A stretch of DNA of 64,000 nucleotides from Arachnopeziza araneosa (lineage: Eukaryota > Ascomycota > Leotiomycetes > Helotiales > Arachnopezizaceae): the NCBI GenBank assembly GCA_003988855.1, contig QYAI01000085.1, positions 52,148-116,147 of the forward strand, read 5' to 3'. The notes under the pieces are model-generated. The model saw nothing but the letters and a program-made list of their open reading frames with translations. It had not been told where the DNA came from and ran no database searches. Shown here piece after piece: positions 45,923-57,243 of the stretch. How positions within the stretch are numbered: position 1 is the stretch's first letter; the number at the start of each line of letters is the position of its first letter. The position numbers and the translations under genes are program-made.

Positions 45923-47323
45923 AAGGACCCGACTTGGTCAATTTCACGTCCGCTTGCTTGGTACTCTTCACCCGCACTTGTATGAGTTTTTTTCTCGATT
46001 TCACGAATAACGAAACTTGCATTGATACCCGATAGACATTCGGCTGACTCCTTTTGCGCGCATAGACATACTGTCCACGGCGCCATTTTATTTCGGGTAC
46101 CTCAATTCCGAAATGGTTGACCATTGAACCAGATGGTGTGCCTTATTCCAACGACTTGCTTTATTTTAGGCCCTCGTCTTTAGACTGATCGCATTCAACA
46201 CTAATTGTAGGAAGCAGAAGCTTCATCTGCCCTTCTTGTACTCACTGCTGGCGATATGGGGTAGATGATTTGCTTCCTCTCGGGCGTCGGCGAACCTGGC
46301 GGATATGTTTTCGCCGGCTCTGTACTCATCCTCACGAGCTTCACATTTGCACTTGGGTGGACTTGATCTGGGGATATCTCAAAAGGACAAGTCGAATTGC
46401 TTTCATGATGGGCTGTGTAGATTATAATTTTAGCTCTGGCTATTGCTTGAGCGTGTAAATAGCTAGGTACAAAATAGTAAATTTCAACGCATATGGACGA
46501 TGCTCCTGTGACAGTCTAGTAAGTAAATTAAGAGGGCCTGCCGAAGGATAACGATAAGTTCCCGGGCCTTTATTCGGGTGACGGCGGGGTCGTTTCCTTC
46601 TGAGTGCCGAGGTTTTGTCGGACCTTGCAGGAGATCTCTAAACCCTGCACAGGACTTGAATTCACATGCTGAGCGCCAACTTCACATGTCTGTGTCTCTC
46701 TCGTCGAGATTCTGAGTGGAGAGGTACGCTGCGGGGGGAGCGAATGGTGCAACTCCGGTAGTCATGAAGCTATGGACTTCATAGTTCTAGCCCTGGAGAA
46801 TGAACTCCTCCTGTTGAACTGGCCGTGATGAAGGAAATGGAGAGTTTGTGGAGAAAACAGACGACGACGATGCATGACGATAGGCGACTCGGCTACCAGC
46901 CAACCACCGTAGGCTGCGCATCCTCGGGAAGCTGCTGCTCTCTCCCTTCTCCTCCTCCGCCGCCGCTTCCCCTGAGCCGAATTGCACCTTCCGGCCCAAG
47001 TCTGATCGCGTGTGTTGTCTGGTCTCTCGTCCCTTCCCTCCCAGGACCGAGGATGACCTGGGTTGGTTCGTTCAGATGCCCCCCCGCTAGTCCGGTGGAC
47101 ATCGGAATGGACTGCCATGTCTTTTGCTTATGACCAGCTGCCCGCCCTGCGTATCTATTTCCTAAACTCGATCCTCTTGACTTGTTTTGTTGGCTTCGTC
47201 TCACGAGTATCTCGTACATTCAATACTTCTGCTTTCATATCAAGAAAAAGAACAAAGACATCCCTTGCTTCCTAGGAATCTTCTCTGTATATCTCAATCT
47301 TCACTCTCCACTCTACGCTCAGT
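45923..47323. promoter_or_regulatory. Isocitrate lyase upstream region with GCGGGG (CreA-type) sites
   Basis: 1.4 kb between trehalase stop and isocitrate lyase start. Three GCGGGG hexamers fit the CreA consensus SYGGRG: 46584-46589 (+), 46731-46736 (+) and 47082-47087 (-). A pyrimidine-rich tract lies at about 46935-46976. Isocitrate lyase is a classic glucose-repressed gene, so CreA control is a sensible inference, not shown here. Confidence 0.5.
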
Positions 47324-49114
47324 ATGGCGACCAATACAATGGCTAATCCCGCTGTGGATCCCAATACGGAAGAGCAGTTGTATCTTGATGAGGTAGCTGC
47401 CGTAAAACAGTGGTGGTCCGATTCTCGATGGCGGTACACCAAGCGACCTTTTACGGCTGAGCAGATTGTAGCGAAGAGAGGGAATCTACAGATTGATTAT
47501 CCAAGCAACACTCAGTCCAAAAAATTATGGAATATCCTGGAAGGGAGATTCAAGGTGATTTCTACCGAACTCAGTTGTATATAGAACTGATGAGAGAATG
47601 GCAGAACAAAGACGCGAGTTATACATATGGATGTCTCGAACCAACAATGTTGACACAGATGGCGAAATATTTGGATACCGTCTATGTTTCTGGCTGGCAA
47701 TCATCTTCTACCGCTCCTTCGAGTGATGAACCAGGCCCAGATCTGGCTGATTACCCATATGTGAGTTTGCAGTTTGAGATTCTCGCCAGATCGAATACTG
47801 ACTAGACGAGACTACTGTCCCTAACAAAGTATCCCATCTCTTCATGGCACAACTTTTCCACGACCGCAAGCAACGCGAGGAGAGGATCACCACCAGGTCC
47901 AAAGCGGACCGAGCCAAACTCCAAAACATCGACTATCTTCGCCCGATTATTGCTGACGCGGATACTGGACATGGTGGATTGACTGCTGTCATGAAGCTGA
48001 CTAAACTGTTCATTGAGAAGGGAGCTGCAGGAATACATATTGAGGATCAAGCCCCAGGAACAAAGAAGTGTGGACATATGGCTGGAAAGGTTTTGGTGCC
48101 AATATCGGAACATATCAATCGTTTGGTTGCCATTAGGGCACAAGCCGATATTATGGGTAAGTCCCTAAATCAAAATACTAGAACTTCTAGCTAACTTGCA
48201 CAGGCACGGACCTACTAGCAATTGCACGAACAGATGCTGAAGCAGCAACTTTAATTACCACAACCATCGACCCGAGAGATCACGCCTACATCCTGGGATC
48301 TACCAATCCCAACCTTCAACCACTAAATGACCTCATGATAGCGGCCTCCAATGCTGGTAAATCCGGCGCTGAGCTACAAGCTATAGAAGATGCCTGGACC
48401 GCCCAAGCAAATCTTAAACTCTTCACCGACGCTGTAATCGAAGCTATCAATGCTGGCGTGCACGTAAGCAAGAAAGAGCTTGTTTCCCGCTTCCTTCAAG
48501 ACGTCAAAGGCAAATCCAACACCGAAGCCCGCGCCATCGCCAAGGGAATTACCGGCGTCGATATCCATTGGGATTGGGACAGCCCACGCACAAGAGAAGG
48601 ATACTACCGTCTGCAAGGCGGCTGTGAATGTGCCATTAACCGAGCCGTTGCTTACGCTCCATACGCCGACGCTATCTGGATGGAATCCAAACTCCCGGAT
48701 TACGCACAAGCAGAACAATTCGCTAACGGTGTGCACTCCGTCTACCCTGAGCAGAAACTGGCTTATAACCTCTCTCCTTCCTTCAATTGGAAATCAGCTA
48801 TGCCGAGAGCGGAGCAGGAGACATATATCCAGCGTTTGTCGAAGCTGGGGTATTGTTGGCAGTTTATCACTTTAGCAGGATTGCATACTACGGCGTTGAT
48901 CAGTGATCAGTTTGCTAAAGCGTATGCGAAGCAGGGAATGAGGGCTTATGGGGAGTTAGTCCAAGAGCCCGAAATGGAAGGTGGAGTTGATGTCGTCAAG
49001 CATCAGAAGTGGAGCGGGGCAAACTATGTTGACGAGTTACTTAAGATGGTGCAAGGAGGTGTGAGTTCGACAAGTGCCATGGGAATGGGTGTAACGGAAG
49101 ACCAGTTCCATTAG
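47324..49114 (+). CDS. Isocitrate lyase
   Basis: Four exons: 47324-47554, 47605-47760, 47811-48156, 48204-49114 (introns 50, 50 and 47 bp), 547 codons. The enzyme splits isocitrate to succinate and glyoxylate in the glyoxylate cycle, allowing growth on acetate or fatty acids. The catalytic motif KKCGHM (Cys216) is present, with WWSDSRW, YLDTVYVSGWQSSST, DYLRPIIADADTGHGG, GIHIEDQAPGTKK, LLAIARTDAEAATL, NLSPSFNW and LGYCWQFITLAGLHTTAL. No mitochondrial presequence is seen, which favours isocitrate lyase over the paralogous methylisocitrate lyase. The C-terminus EDQFH lacks a canonical peroxisomal signal. Intron positions were chosen because they rejoin RFK-NKDASYTYGC and DYPY-TTVPNKV. Confidence 0.92.
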
Positions 49115-49907
49115 CTATTTGGCGAGTGTTCGAGGATAGATTTGGGATTAGGTTGAGAAATTAGAAACTTGGAAAAGTAGTTTGGTAATGATCTACAGAG
49201 GCAGGTCGCACAGCAAAGGGTTTTGCTCTTATTGCATGGGATCGCTTGGTTATGGTTGCATAAGAGTCTGCGTACTAGTTGGGTATATAAATGCATATTC
49301 AATTGACCAAATTCAATCCAAGCTATCCAAGAAAGCTAAACATCTGCGATATGCAGTGTCTTCAAACTTGTCTTCACACCAATATTATTCTACCAAAAAC
49401 GTGAAACAAAATAAACAGTGTGAAGGAGTTGTGGAAGACTTTGGATCTTAAAAGTGCAGAAGGCAATTTGCATACTTTAACACTGTGGTCTTTCTCCACC
49501 CACAATTGGGATCGTCGTATGTTCTTGAATTCTCGACCCTTCTGATCCTGGACCCGTCCACCCTCCTACACTACAATCTACGTCCGCTTCTTTCCTCCCT
49601 CGAGCTCTCTATGCTGTTGAGACGAGATGATGGTTGAGATGTGCGGAGGCTAGCTCTGGTATTCATGTGTCTTAGCGGTGACCTGGTATGGCTGGTGTTG
49701 GAAGGCAGCTCACTATCTCGTGTATTAAAGGACTGGATATTGGTTAAGAGTAGTATGATTTGAGGAGATGTCGTATCTTTTTGATAGGTTAGATAATTTC
49801 TCATTCCTCAGCTACCACCGGATGCTCTCATCTCATGTTATTTATTTCATCTTGTCTCATCTTATCTTATCTCATTTCATCTCATTTCATCACATCTTTA
49901 CACTAAA
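49115..49907. other. Convergent intergenic region with a pyrimidine repeat
   Basis: 790 bp between convergent stops of isocitrate lyase and gamma-glutamyl phosphate reductase. Near its right end (about 49840-49895) lies a run of TCATCTTAT/TCATT-type imperfect repeats. No gene is supported. Confidence 0.5.
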
Positions 49908-51305
49908 TCATAACTCCACACTCCTATGCAAAAAGGCCCTCCTTCCCTCCCCTTCGCCATAATCCGCACTGACCTGCCCACCTCCCCTAACCTTATATTT
50001 ATAGATCATCAACCCCTCGAGCCCCACTGGTCCTCGCGCATGGATCTTATTCGTACTGATACCGACCTCAGTCCCAAATCCATAACGCATCCCATCGGCC
50101 ATGCGCGTGCTCGTGTTCCAATACACACCGGCTGAATCTACGCCATCCATGAATTCCTCTGCGAGATGGGATGACGACGTGAGGATGCAGTCGGTGTGGT
50201 GCGAGCCGTGTGAATTGATGTGAGCTACCGCTGCCGTGAGGGACGGGACGGATTTGATGGCTAGAATGAGAGAGAGGTGTTCTGTGTCGAAATCGGCGGG
50301 GTCGGCATCCTGGAGGATGGCTGAGAGGTGTGGAGTAAGGGTGGAGGAAAGTGCCGCTTTACTGTCAGCATCGCAGCGAAGAGATACGCCTTTTTGGAGG
50401 AGTGCTTCGGCGATGGGAGGGAGGAGAGTAGGAAGAGCGGTTTCTTCTATCAGAAGGGTTTCGACACTGTTGCAAGCGGCGGGATAGGTGGTTTTGGAGT
50501 CAACGAGGATACGGACGGCCATTTCGAGGTCGGCTGTGTGCTCTAGGTAGATGGAGCAAAGACCGTCTGCGTGTCCGAGAACTGGGATCTTGGTTGAGGA
50601 TTTGATATACCGGACCAACTCGTTGGAGCCTCGGGGGATAACGAGGTCGATATACTGGTCCAGGTCTAGGAGCTGCGGGATCACGTCTCGGGTGGTGACG
50701 AGTTGGATGGCGGTGTTGGGGACTTGGGTTGCTTCTAAAGCCGAAGAGATGACCGTGGAGATTGCAATGAAAGACTCGGTGGATTCTTTCCCGCCTTTGA
50801 GAATTGCTGCGTTGCCCGATTTGATGGCTAGCGAGGCTATGTTTGCAATGACTTCCGGACGGGCTTCAAAGATGATGAGAAGAACACCTATAGGACAGGA
50901 AACTCTTTCGAGATTTAGTCCTTCATCTAGTTTAGTTCTCATAGTGACCTTTCCAACTGAAAGGACATTAGCCTTATGGCTCATTACGGCGTCGAGCAAC
51001 TCACCTGGATCCTCAAGCTCGCGAACATCGAGAATCCCCTTTAACATATCTTCCCATTTCCCTTTCTTTGCTAGATCCAGCCTAGACACAATACTTAGAC
51101 TTAATTCGCCATTTTCTGCAGCTTTTTTCGCCAGCTCCAAGTCACGAGCATTGGCTGCTAAGATCTCATCCTTAGATTTTGATAGAGCGAGATGGATGGC
51201 TGTAAGAGCATCGTTCCGAGCACTGGCTGGAAGTGTGGCTAAAGCGTGTGATGCTACTTTTGCAGCTTTCGCAGCTTCTGCTGGGGAGGCGTTGGTGAGA
51301 GACAT
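49908..51305 (-). CDS. PRO2: Gamma-glutamyl phosphate reductase (proline biosynthesis)
   Basis: A single-exon gene of 465 codons. The ATG at 51305 (MSLTNASPAEAAKAAKVASHAL) is chosen because it opens the conserved N-terminal helix; the frame upstream is leader. The enzyme reduces gamma-glutamyl phosphate to glutamate-5-semialdehyde with NADPH, the second step from glutamate to proline. Landmarks: CPIGVLLIIFEARPEV, SGNAAILKGGKE, IDLVIPRGSNELV, KIPVLGHADG, and the catalytic cysteine (Cys278) in TTYPAACNSVETLL. At the C-terminus are GVDSAGVYWNTSTRMADGMRYGFGTEVGIST and ARGPVGLEGLM. Length and motifs match the family throughout. It is divergent from CSN3. Confidence 0.96.
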   Translation of the reverse strand: MSLTNASPAEAAKAAKVASHALATLPASARNDALTAIHLALSKSKDEILAANARDLELAKKAAENGELSLSIVSRLDLAKKGKWEDMLKGILDVRELEDPGELLDAVMSHKANVLSVGKVTMRTKLDEGLNLERVSCPIGVLLIIFEARPEVIANIASLAIKSGNAAILKGGKESTESFIAISTVISSALEATQVPNTAIQLVTTRDVIPQLLDLDQYIDLVIPRGSNELVRYIKSSTKIPVLGHADGLCSIYLEHTADLEMAVRILVDSKTTYPAACNSVETLLIEETALPTLLPPIAEALLQKGVSLRCDADSKAALSSTLTPHLSAILQDADPADFDTEHLSLILAIKSVPSLTAAVAHINSHGSHHTDCILTSSSHLAEEFMDGVDSAGVYWNTSTRMADGMRYGFGTEVGISTNKIHARGPVGLEGLMIYKYKVRGGGQVSADYGEGEGRRAFLHRSVEL

Positions 51306-51648
51306 TTGTATGTTTGTGACTTTATATACAATTTTCTCTGGACTGCAAAAACGGCATGGAGGTGTGTCTATAGAAATGGGGGTGTGTTTACATCCACTCG
51401 GCGTCTCGTTCTTCACAGCCGAAGAACATCCGCCAGGCAACTGGCGATAGCCTCGCCTGCCCTTATTATCAGCCTCCTGCTATTTATCTGTCAAGCCCAG
51501 AACGACTACCAGATACTTACAAAAACCTTTCGTCTCCGCGCGTCCAGTCTCTCCTGGACAGTCTGCAAGTCTGCCACTGGGACAAGTACACCATTCAAAC
51601 ATCCACACATCCAAAGTCGATCCACACGACCCCTCCAAGCTCTCCAAC
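51306..51648. promoter_or_regulatory. Bidirectional promoter region PRO2 / CSN3
   Basis: 343 bp separate the divergent start codons, so promoters and leaders of both genes must be packed here. No named element could be assigned. Confidence 0.5.
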
Positions 51649-53229
51649 ATGGATGAATTACTTCCTGAGCTCCTCTCCTTTCCACCACATCCCGCGCCAG
51701 CCATTGCGTGGTCAGACAAGCAGTACGATGAGGCCATACACGCCCACATTGAGGTCATTAGAAAGATGGGCCAAGCCAAATTATTGCTGTCGACTTCTGG
51801 CGGGGAACACGTCCTAAATGCAAGCTAACCTGTTAAACCATCACATTTGCCTGGCTAACTCAACTGGCAGGTCATCAATCCAGCCATGAACTCGATATCT
51901 TACGCCTACATATTGCTCGCGAATGTGGCCGCCGTAAGAAAAGGGAACAAGAGTATCGATACCCAACTTGTCTGGGACAAATTATTGGAATTTCTGTCTA
52001 CTTATGATCCAAGACAGATCAGATATATTGGAAAGGGATTATCTGAAATTATTGAGTATGTAGCAACATGTGCTTCTCAAGATCAAGTGGTTAGTATTTC
52101 CTATACGGCTGGCCCAATCCTTATTGACGTGTGTTAGTCGCAATTAGTAACTGCTCCGATCCGGGATGCACTTCTACGATTAGATCCTTCTGGTGCTGTA
52201 ATGACCCACCATCATCACACCCTAGTTGAACTTGCATTGGAGGGGTCAAACTTTGGATCTGTAACACCTGTTATCGACAAGTTCGTGCTCTACTTCTCCA
52301 GTCATGGCAGCCAGCCAAAGCCAAAATATCTCTGCGATATGAGTCTGAGTCCGGTTGCCTACGTCACATACGATTATGGATTTACTCAGAAGTTGAAACC
52401 CCAAGATGTCTTAGAATACTTCATTTACGCTGGCATGATCTATCTTGGTCTTCAGAAGTGGCAGGCAGCCTTTGATATTCTAGAGTGTGCGGTCACATAT
52501 CCTGCTAAAGATGGTGTCAGTAAGATCATGGTGGAAGCATACAAAAAATGGGTCTTGGTCGGTGTGTTGCTAGAAGGCAAGCTCCCACCTCTCCCAAAGT
52601 CCACGAGCGCTGTTGCAGCCAAAAATTATCATATCCTTGCAAAGCCATACGAGTCTCTAGCACAAATATTCGAGAACGGATCAGCTCCCAGACTCAAATC
52701 CGAGGCCGATGCAGGCCAACATCTTTGGAATGGTGACCGCAACTTGGGCTTAATTCTTCACGTCCTTAGCGCCTATCAAAAATTTCAGATCAAAAATCTT
52801 GCCAGCGTCTACAGCAAAATCTCAATCACTGAAATCCATAACTATACAACAAGTGCTGAAACAGGGAACAAACTACCTGTAGCTCAGGCTGTCGCAGATT
52901 TAGTACAAAATATGATAAGCAGAGGTGAACTAGCCGCCACGTTAAGCCATCCAACCACTGGACCTTCAATCCTCACTTTCACTCCCAACGGAGCCCTTGA
53001 TGAGACAACCACAGCTCAAGACCTCGCACTAACAACAAAACGCATCGAACTCCTAGCAAAAGAAGTCAAACAAACCGATCGCATCCTAACTCACGATAAA
53101 GAGTACATCAAATATGTGCAAAAGCAGAGGAAGGTAGCTAAAGGCGGCGCAAATGGTGACCAGGGTATTGCAGTCACGGACATGGATTGGAATGATATGA
53201 TTGACGATGAAGATATCATGGGATTTTGA
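51649..53229 (+). CDS. csn3: COP9 signalosome subunit 3
   Basis: Three exons: 51649-51819, 51871-52089, 52138-53229 (introns 51 and 48 bp), 493 codons. Identified by the overall pattern of fungal CSN3: LLSFPPHPAPA...LSTSGG near the N-terminus, DPRQIRYIGKGLSEII, VTAPIRDALLRLDPSG, VLYFSSHG, EYFIYAGMIYLGLQKWQAAFDILECAVTYPA, EAYKKWVLVGVLLEGKLPPLP, then a PCI-like winged-helix region (SVYSKISITEIHNYT... VQNMISRGELAATL). The C-terminal tail is acidic (DMDWNDMIDDEDIMGF). The COP9 signalosome removes Nedd8 from cullins. The first intron appears to start with GC (GCAAGC): joining there gives EHVLN-VINPAMNS, which fits fungal homologues better than the weak GT 9 nt upstream. Confidence 0.83.
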
Positions 53230-53752
53230 GCGAGCAAGCGATGGAAAGAAAAGTTGATGCAAATGAGCGAATAAGAGCCATATTTATGGTTAGCCGGGAG
53301 GAATGATTGTTAATTAAAATGAACGAAAAAGCCCTTATTTTCATTTTTGGGAGTCTGGTGTACGACTGATGCATAAAGCTGGCTGGCTCGCTGCATTTCA
53401 AGCCTGGATGGAGTTGATCAGATGAGATGAGATATGAATGATGGTAGATGAGATGATGAGTGCTATTCCGCTTGGGGTGGGAAGGTTGCGCATAGAGGTC
53501 AATTAATCAAAATAACTATCTATCGCGCTGCACCTCTTGAATCGAATCACTTGGCCTCGTTAATTTGCAAGACTCACAGGATATCGGGGTAGATTAGCAG
53601 TGACGATTTTATTCTGTTGACCACATTCTTGCTATACACAATCCAAAAGAGGATACAATGTCTCAACCGACGCCCCTAGAATTCACATCAAACCCAAGCC
53701 AGAGAAGCAACCAAACCACCTTTAATCCAATCAATCAAGCTACAACGAACAA
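53230..53752. other. Convergent intergenic region
   Basis: 520 bp between convergent stops of CSN3 and the Cut12-like gene; expected 3' UTRs. Nothing else seen. Confidence 0.5.
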
Positions 53753-55948
53753 CTACTCGCATCTACCACCCATCTTCTCAATGGATTTCATGATTCCGCT
53801 TCTGTACCCCAACCCACTCCCTGGTCTCGTCCCCTGAGAGCTGCCACTCCTGCTCTTCTCTTGACTAATAGGAGTAGGCGCGCCGAACCCGCCTCTGCCA
53901 ATACGAGATTCTCCCGTCGAGGGAATACCGGTAGGGGCTCTGAGACCCGAGGCACGAGAGATGCTACCACGGAGATTTTCCATCTTTGAAGCCTGGTTCT
54001 GGACATGAGGAGTTGTCTCTTGAAACTGGGCGACTGGGACATTGTCCATGTTGGCTAACATGTCGTCGAAACTCTGCACGAGCGGGATCATCTCATCGAC
54101 GGCTGCGACTAATCGGCTCTTTTCGACTCGTTCTTCCTCGAGAAGTTTGCGTAGTTCGGAGTTGTCATGTTTCACGCTCTTCACTTCTTGAGTAAGCCCT
54201 TCGAGTTCAGCCTCAAGCTCTTTTGTCTTTGCGTCTCTGGCGGCTTGTTTCTCAAGGTCTTGCGTGGCTTCCAATGGATCCTTGGGCTCAACTTTTGTCA
54301 TGGTCATATCTCGTCTCAGCTCCTCATTCTCTTTGGTGAGATCCTCAACTTGGCGCTCGAGCTCCGTAATCTTCTTCTCCCATCGCTTCTCATAGCTCTT
54401 CTTGAGAGCAGATACCTTGGTCTCGTGCTTCTCCTTGTAGAGTGTATGAAGCTCTCTTGATACCTTTTCAACTGCTTGCTCAACGGCTTTTCCGTTGCAA
54501 GAACACTCATCCAATTTAGGGCCGGGTGTTTCTGATGTAGGCGAGATTCTGCCACCTTTCATAGCAGCCATTTTGCTCTCGGCTTCTTGGGCCATCATCT
54601 CCGCGGCTTCTCTTCGTCGCTCAGACTCCTCCAGACGTCCTTCAAGGTCATCTCTTTCCCGTTCACCGTGAACAATTTCTTCCTTCACATTTCGTAAAAC
54701 TGACTCCATCTCACGACCTCGCTCCTCCCATTCTTCCTTCTCTGCAGCCAATTGCTCCTTCAAACCACGCTCTTCTCGAACCTGCTCTAGACTTTCTCCA
54801 ACCCGCTTTTCAGCATCGCCAACAGCCGTCTTCAAGGACAACACCTCAGCTTCTTTACCACTTAAGGAAGCTTTCAAACTACTAATCTCGGAAAGGAAAT
54901 TTGATTTCAAACTCTCGAGTTCCCTTGGTGTAATACTTGGAAGGCTTCTTGGAGTCGGTGCAGGTGGAATATCGAAGTCTAGAAGGTTGGACATTGTGTT
55001 TCGGTTGGCTGACGGGGTTGTCCAAGGCATATCAGTCATTGTTCCGTTCTTCAGAGGAGATTGTCTGGCTAATTTGGCGGGTGATATATGATTCGGACGT
55101 CCAGAAAAGCCGCTGAACTGCTCAGTAAAATCAAGAATCAAGTTTGTGGTGTTCCCTTCTTCCCGACTCCTTCCATATCTGTGATTTCGGGGGGTAGGCG
55201 AAGGTGAATGATCATTATTGGGTCGTCGAGAAGTTGCTGGTGTATTCATCTGGTTCCGCCTTGGAGTAGGACCCATGGTATTATGCTTCGTGGGACTGTG
55301 GCCAATTTTCGCGAACATTGTCATGTCTGGTACAGCTGAGAATGTGCTGAATGTGCTGACCATGGTATCGTCCATATTTTGACCATCGTCATACCCTGTG
55401 CCTCCTCGTATGCTTGTCAAGGTATCATCATGTTCTTCATTTGTATCACTATCAGCATCCTCAAGGATCTGAAAAGCTTTTGTGAGACCTTCGTTCTCAT
55501 GTAAAACATGGCCAATATCCATCGTGCGCGCTACTGGCTCCATCGCCTTCTGTGGAGAAGATGGTTTGACGGGGAATCTCTTCTCTGGCGAAGATAACTT
55601 CCGTGGGCTCCTCAACTCATCAGAAGGCTTTTGTGGTGATCTTGTATGCGGTGAGTGGGCTGTCCGGCTCTTGAGCATCTTCAATGGTGAGGTATGTTCC
55701 CGATCGATCGGACTTTTGGACGTAAGACGAGAGAATTTGCTTGGGGAGATATTTTCAGCATCCTCTACAGAATCTGGAATGTTTGAAAGGAACGGAGAAC
55801 TCAGAGGCCCGTCGCTATCAGTGTCAGTAGATGTCTGCTTGCGGTGTGTAACTTCGTAGTCGCTGAGACTGATAAGTTTCTTCGGACTCAAGCTGTTAAG
55901 ACTTGATTCTCTAGAATCGGATAATGGGGCTGGTGCAGGCGATGCCAT
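53753..55948 (-). CDS. Spindle pole body-associated coiled-coil protein, Cut12-like
   Basis: A single-exon 731-codon frame from ATG 55948. Residues 1-350 are Ser/Pro-rich with many SPxK/R sites (SPKK, SPSK, SPLK, SPQK), typical of cyclin-dependent kinase targets. Conserved blocks follow: MTMFAKIGHSPTKHNTMGPTPRR, TTNLILDFTEQF and NLLDFDIPPAPTPRSLPSITPRELESLKSNFLSEISSLKASLSGKEAEV. Residues ~350-640 form a long Glu/Lys/Arg-rich coiled coil. The tail is Gly/Ser/Arg-rich. This block order is what I recall for the fungal Cut12 family, which anchors at the spindle pole body and regulates mitotic entry in fission yeast. Other coiled-coil spindle-pole proteins cannot be excluded. Confidence 0.72.
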   Translation of the reverse strand: MASPAPAPLSDSRESSLNSLSPKKLISLSDYEVTHRKQTSTDTDSDGPLSSPFLSNIPDSVEDAENISPSKFSRLTSKSPIDREHTSPLKMLKSRTAHSPHTRSPQKPSDELRSPRKLSSPEKRFPVKPSSPQKAMEPVARTMDIGHVLHENEGLTKAFQILEDADSDTNEEHDDTLTSIRGGTGYDDGQNMDDTMVSTFSTFSAVPDMTMFAKIGHSPTKHNTMGPTPRRNQMNTPATSRRPNNDHSPSPTPRNHRYGRSREEGNTTNLILDFTEQFSGFSGRPNHISPAKLARQSPLKNGTMTDMPWTTPSANRNTMSNLLDFDIPPAPTPRSLPSITPRELESLKSNFLSEISSLKASLSGKEAEVLSLKTAVGDAEKRVGESLEQVREERGLKEQLAAEKEEWEERGREMESVLRNVKEEIVHGERERDDLEGRLEESERRREAAEMMAQEAESKMAAMKGGRISPTSETPGPKLDECSCNGKAVEQAVEKVSRELHTLYKEKHETKVSALKKSYEKRWEKKITELERQVEDLTKENEELRRDMTMTKVEPKDPLEATQDLEKQAARDAKTKELEAELEGLTQEVKSVKHDNSELRKLLEEERVEKSRLVAAVDEMIPLVQSFDDMLANMDNVPVAQFQETTPHVQNQASKMENLRGSISRASGLRAPTGIPSTGESRIGRGGFGAPTPISQEKSRSGSSQGTRPGSGLGYRSGIMKSIEKMGGRCE

Positions 55949-57243
55949 TTTGAATGTTCAGAAGGTGATACCTCACAGTCCTAATGTCGTTCTGTAGACA
56001 GTCTGTTGTCGGAACTTTGATTGCGCTTTCGTGGTTGTGAAGCGTCAACAGAACAAAAGTAAACAAGCCAAGCCTGCTAACCCATTTAGGAGATTCCAAA
56101 ATAAGCCAGGTTGTGGCGTCTGCGCCTAAAATTGAGGTGTGCGTCTAGCGTTTACTCCCCTAAATCCTCGCACAAAACGCAACCCACATAAATCCGCTCG
56201 GAAGGAATTGTTTCGTTGCTCTGAAAACAATGTCAATTAATCGGGAAACGAGTCGGATAGCCAAGAGAAACTTTTTGTTTGATCAATTCGGGTCTTCCTA
56301 CTTCAAGAGTCATTTGCTCATACTTGGAGGATCTGGCGAGTGCCAAATGTAACGAGTCGTGTGCATTGTTGGATATTGACTGCTCATATTGTTCCAAGAG
56401 ACATTTGTTTTCATGCTCGAGGAGTGAGAAGACGAGAGGACTGAAAGCTTCTCGTTTGTGGCTTCCACCACTAGTTCCTGTGCATAATTATTTCATGAAA
56501 CTGAAGTCAGATGTCAAGACTGGGCCAGTTCCTATTTCTAGCCTGTGTCCACAGCTTTTGACTTGGAATTATCTCGTATCAAAATATAGATCTGAGTTTG
56601 CTTTCTCGGTCACCATCCCTCTACCAAAGCTAGAGAGAAGGGTGATCCCCGACATCCTCCCAAAACAATACGAGCCCTCGCGTTATTCCTCTACAATCAC
56701 CACCCTCAAAACACCAACTGCAACACGGCCACGAAAGGTATTACGAGTATCCATTCCATCGATATTAAGAACACACGTGAGCACCCGCCATCCCGGAACA
56801 TCTCGCATCAGATCATGTTTCGTTTCATGGGCAGCCGGCGAGAAACGCACGACTTCTCATCGAGTCAGCTTACACTCACCAGGAACGACCGACCCTGCGG
56901 CCAGACTACAAGAATAGTGTCTCAGGCCTACGGTAATAGCATCGTCCTGGCCTCCTAGAGTTCGGATGAAGTGAGGCCAAACCCCAAAACTTCCAGAGGC
57001 GATCCCTGGCAAACCTGACACGTCCCTCGCCTCGACGTTGCGCAATGCATCCACACGACCCCACATTGATGTGAGGTATGTCGAGTTTGAGAATACAGCT
57101 CATGGCCTTCTTAAGGGTCGCCGTCGCCCTTGGAATGCGGAGGAGTCGAGTGGCTTTCCATTTTCTTTTTCCATTTCGTTTCTTGTTTCCTCTCCGCAGG
57201 TTCGGATTTGGGTTGAGCGCAAGATCTCCTGGTGAGATAGAAG
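55949..57243. other. 1.3 kb region, no confident gene
   Basis: Left end: promoter of the Cut12-like gene. A plus-strand frame is open to 56917 with an internal ATG at 56492 (141 codons). It contains SEFAFSVTIPLPKLE and RPRKVLRVSIPSIL but no family I can name, and its upstream part lacks an ATG. A second ATG frame (56230, MSINRETSR...) stops after 40 codons. A small multi-exon gene is possible but not supported enough to call. Confidence 0.35.

Noticed and set aside
50551..51450. 299-codon plus-strand frame opposite PRO2
   Set aside because: Shadow of the well-supported gamma-glutamyl phosphate reductase gene; its residues follow the complementary codons.
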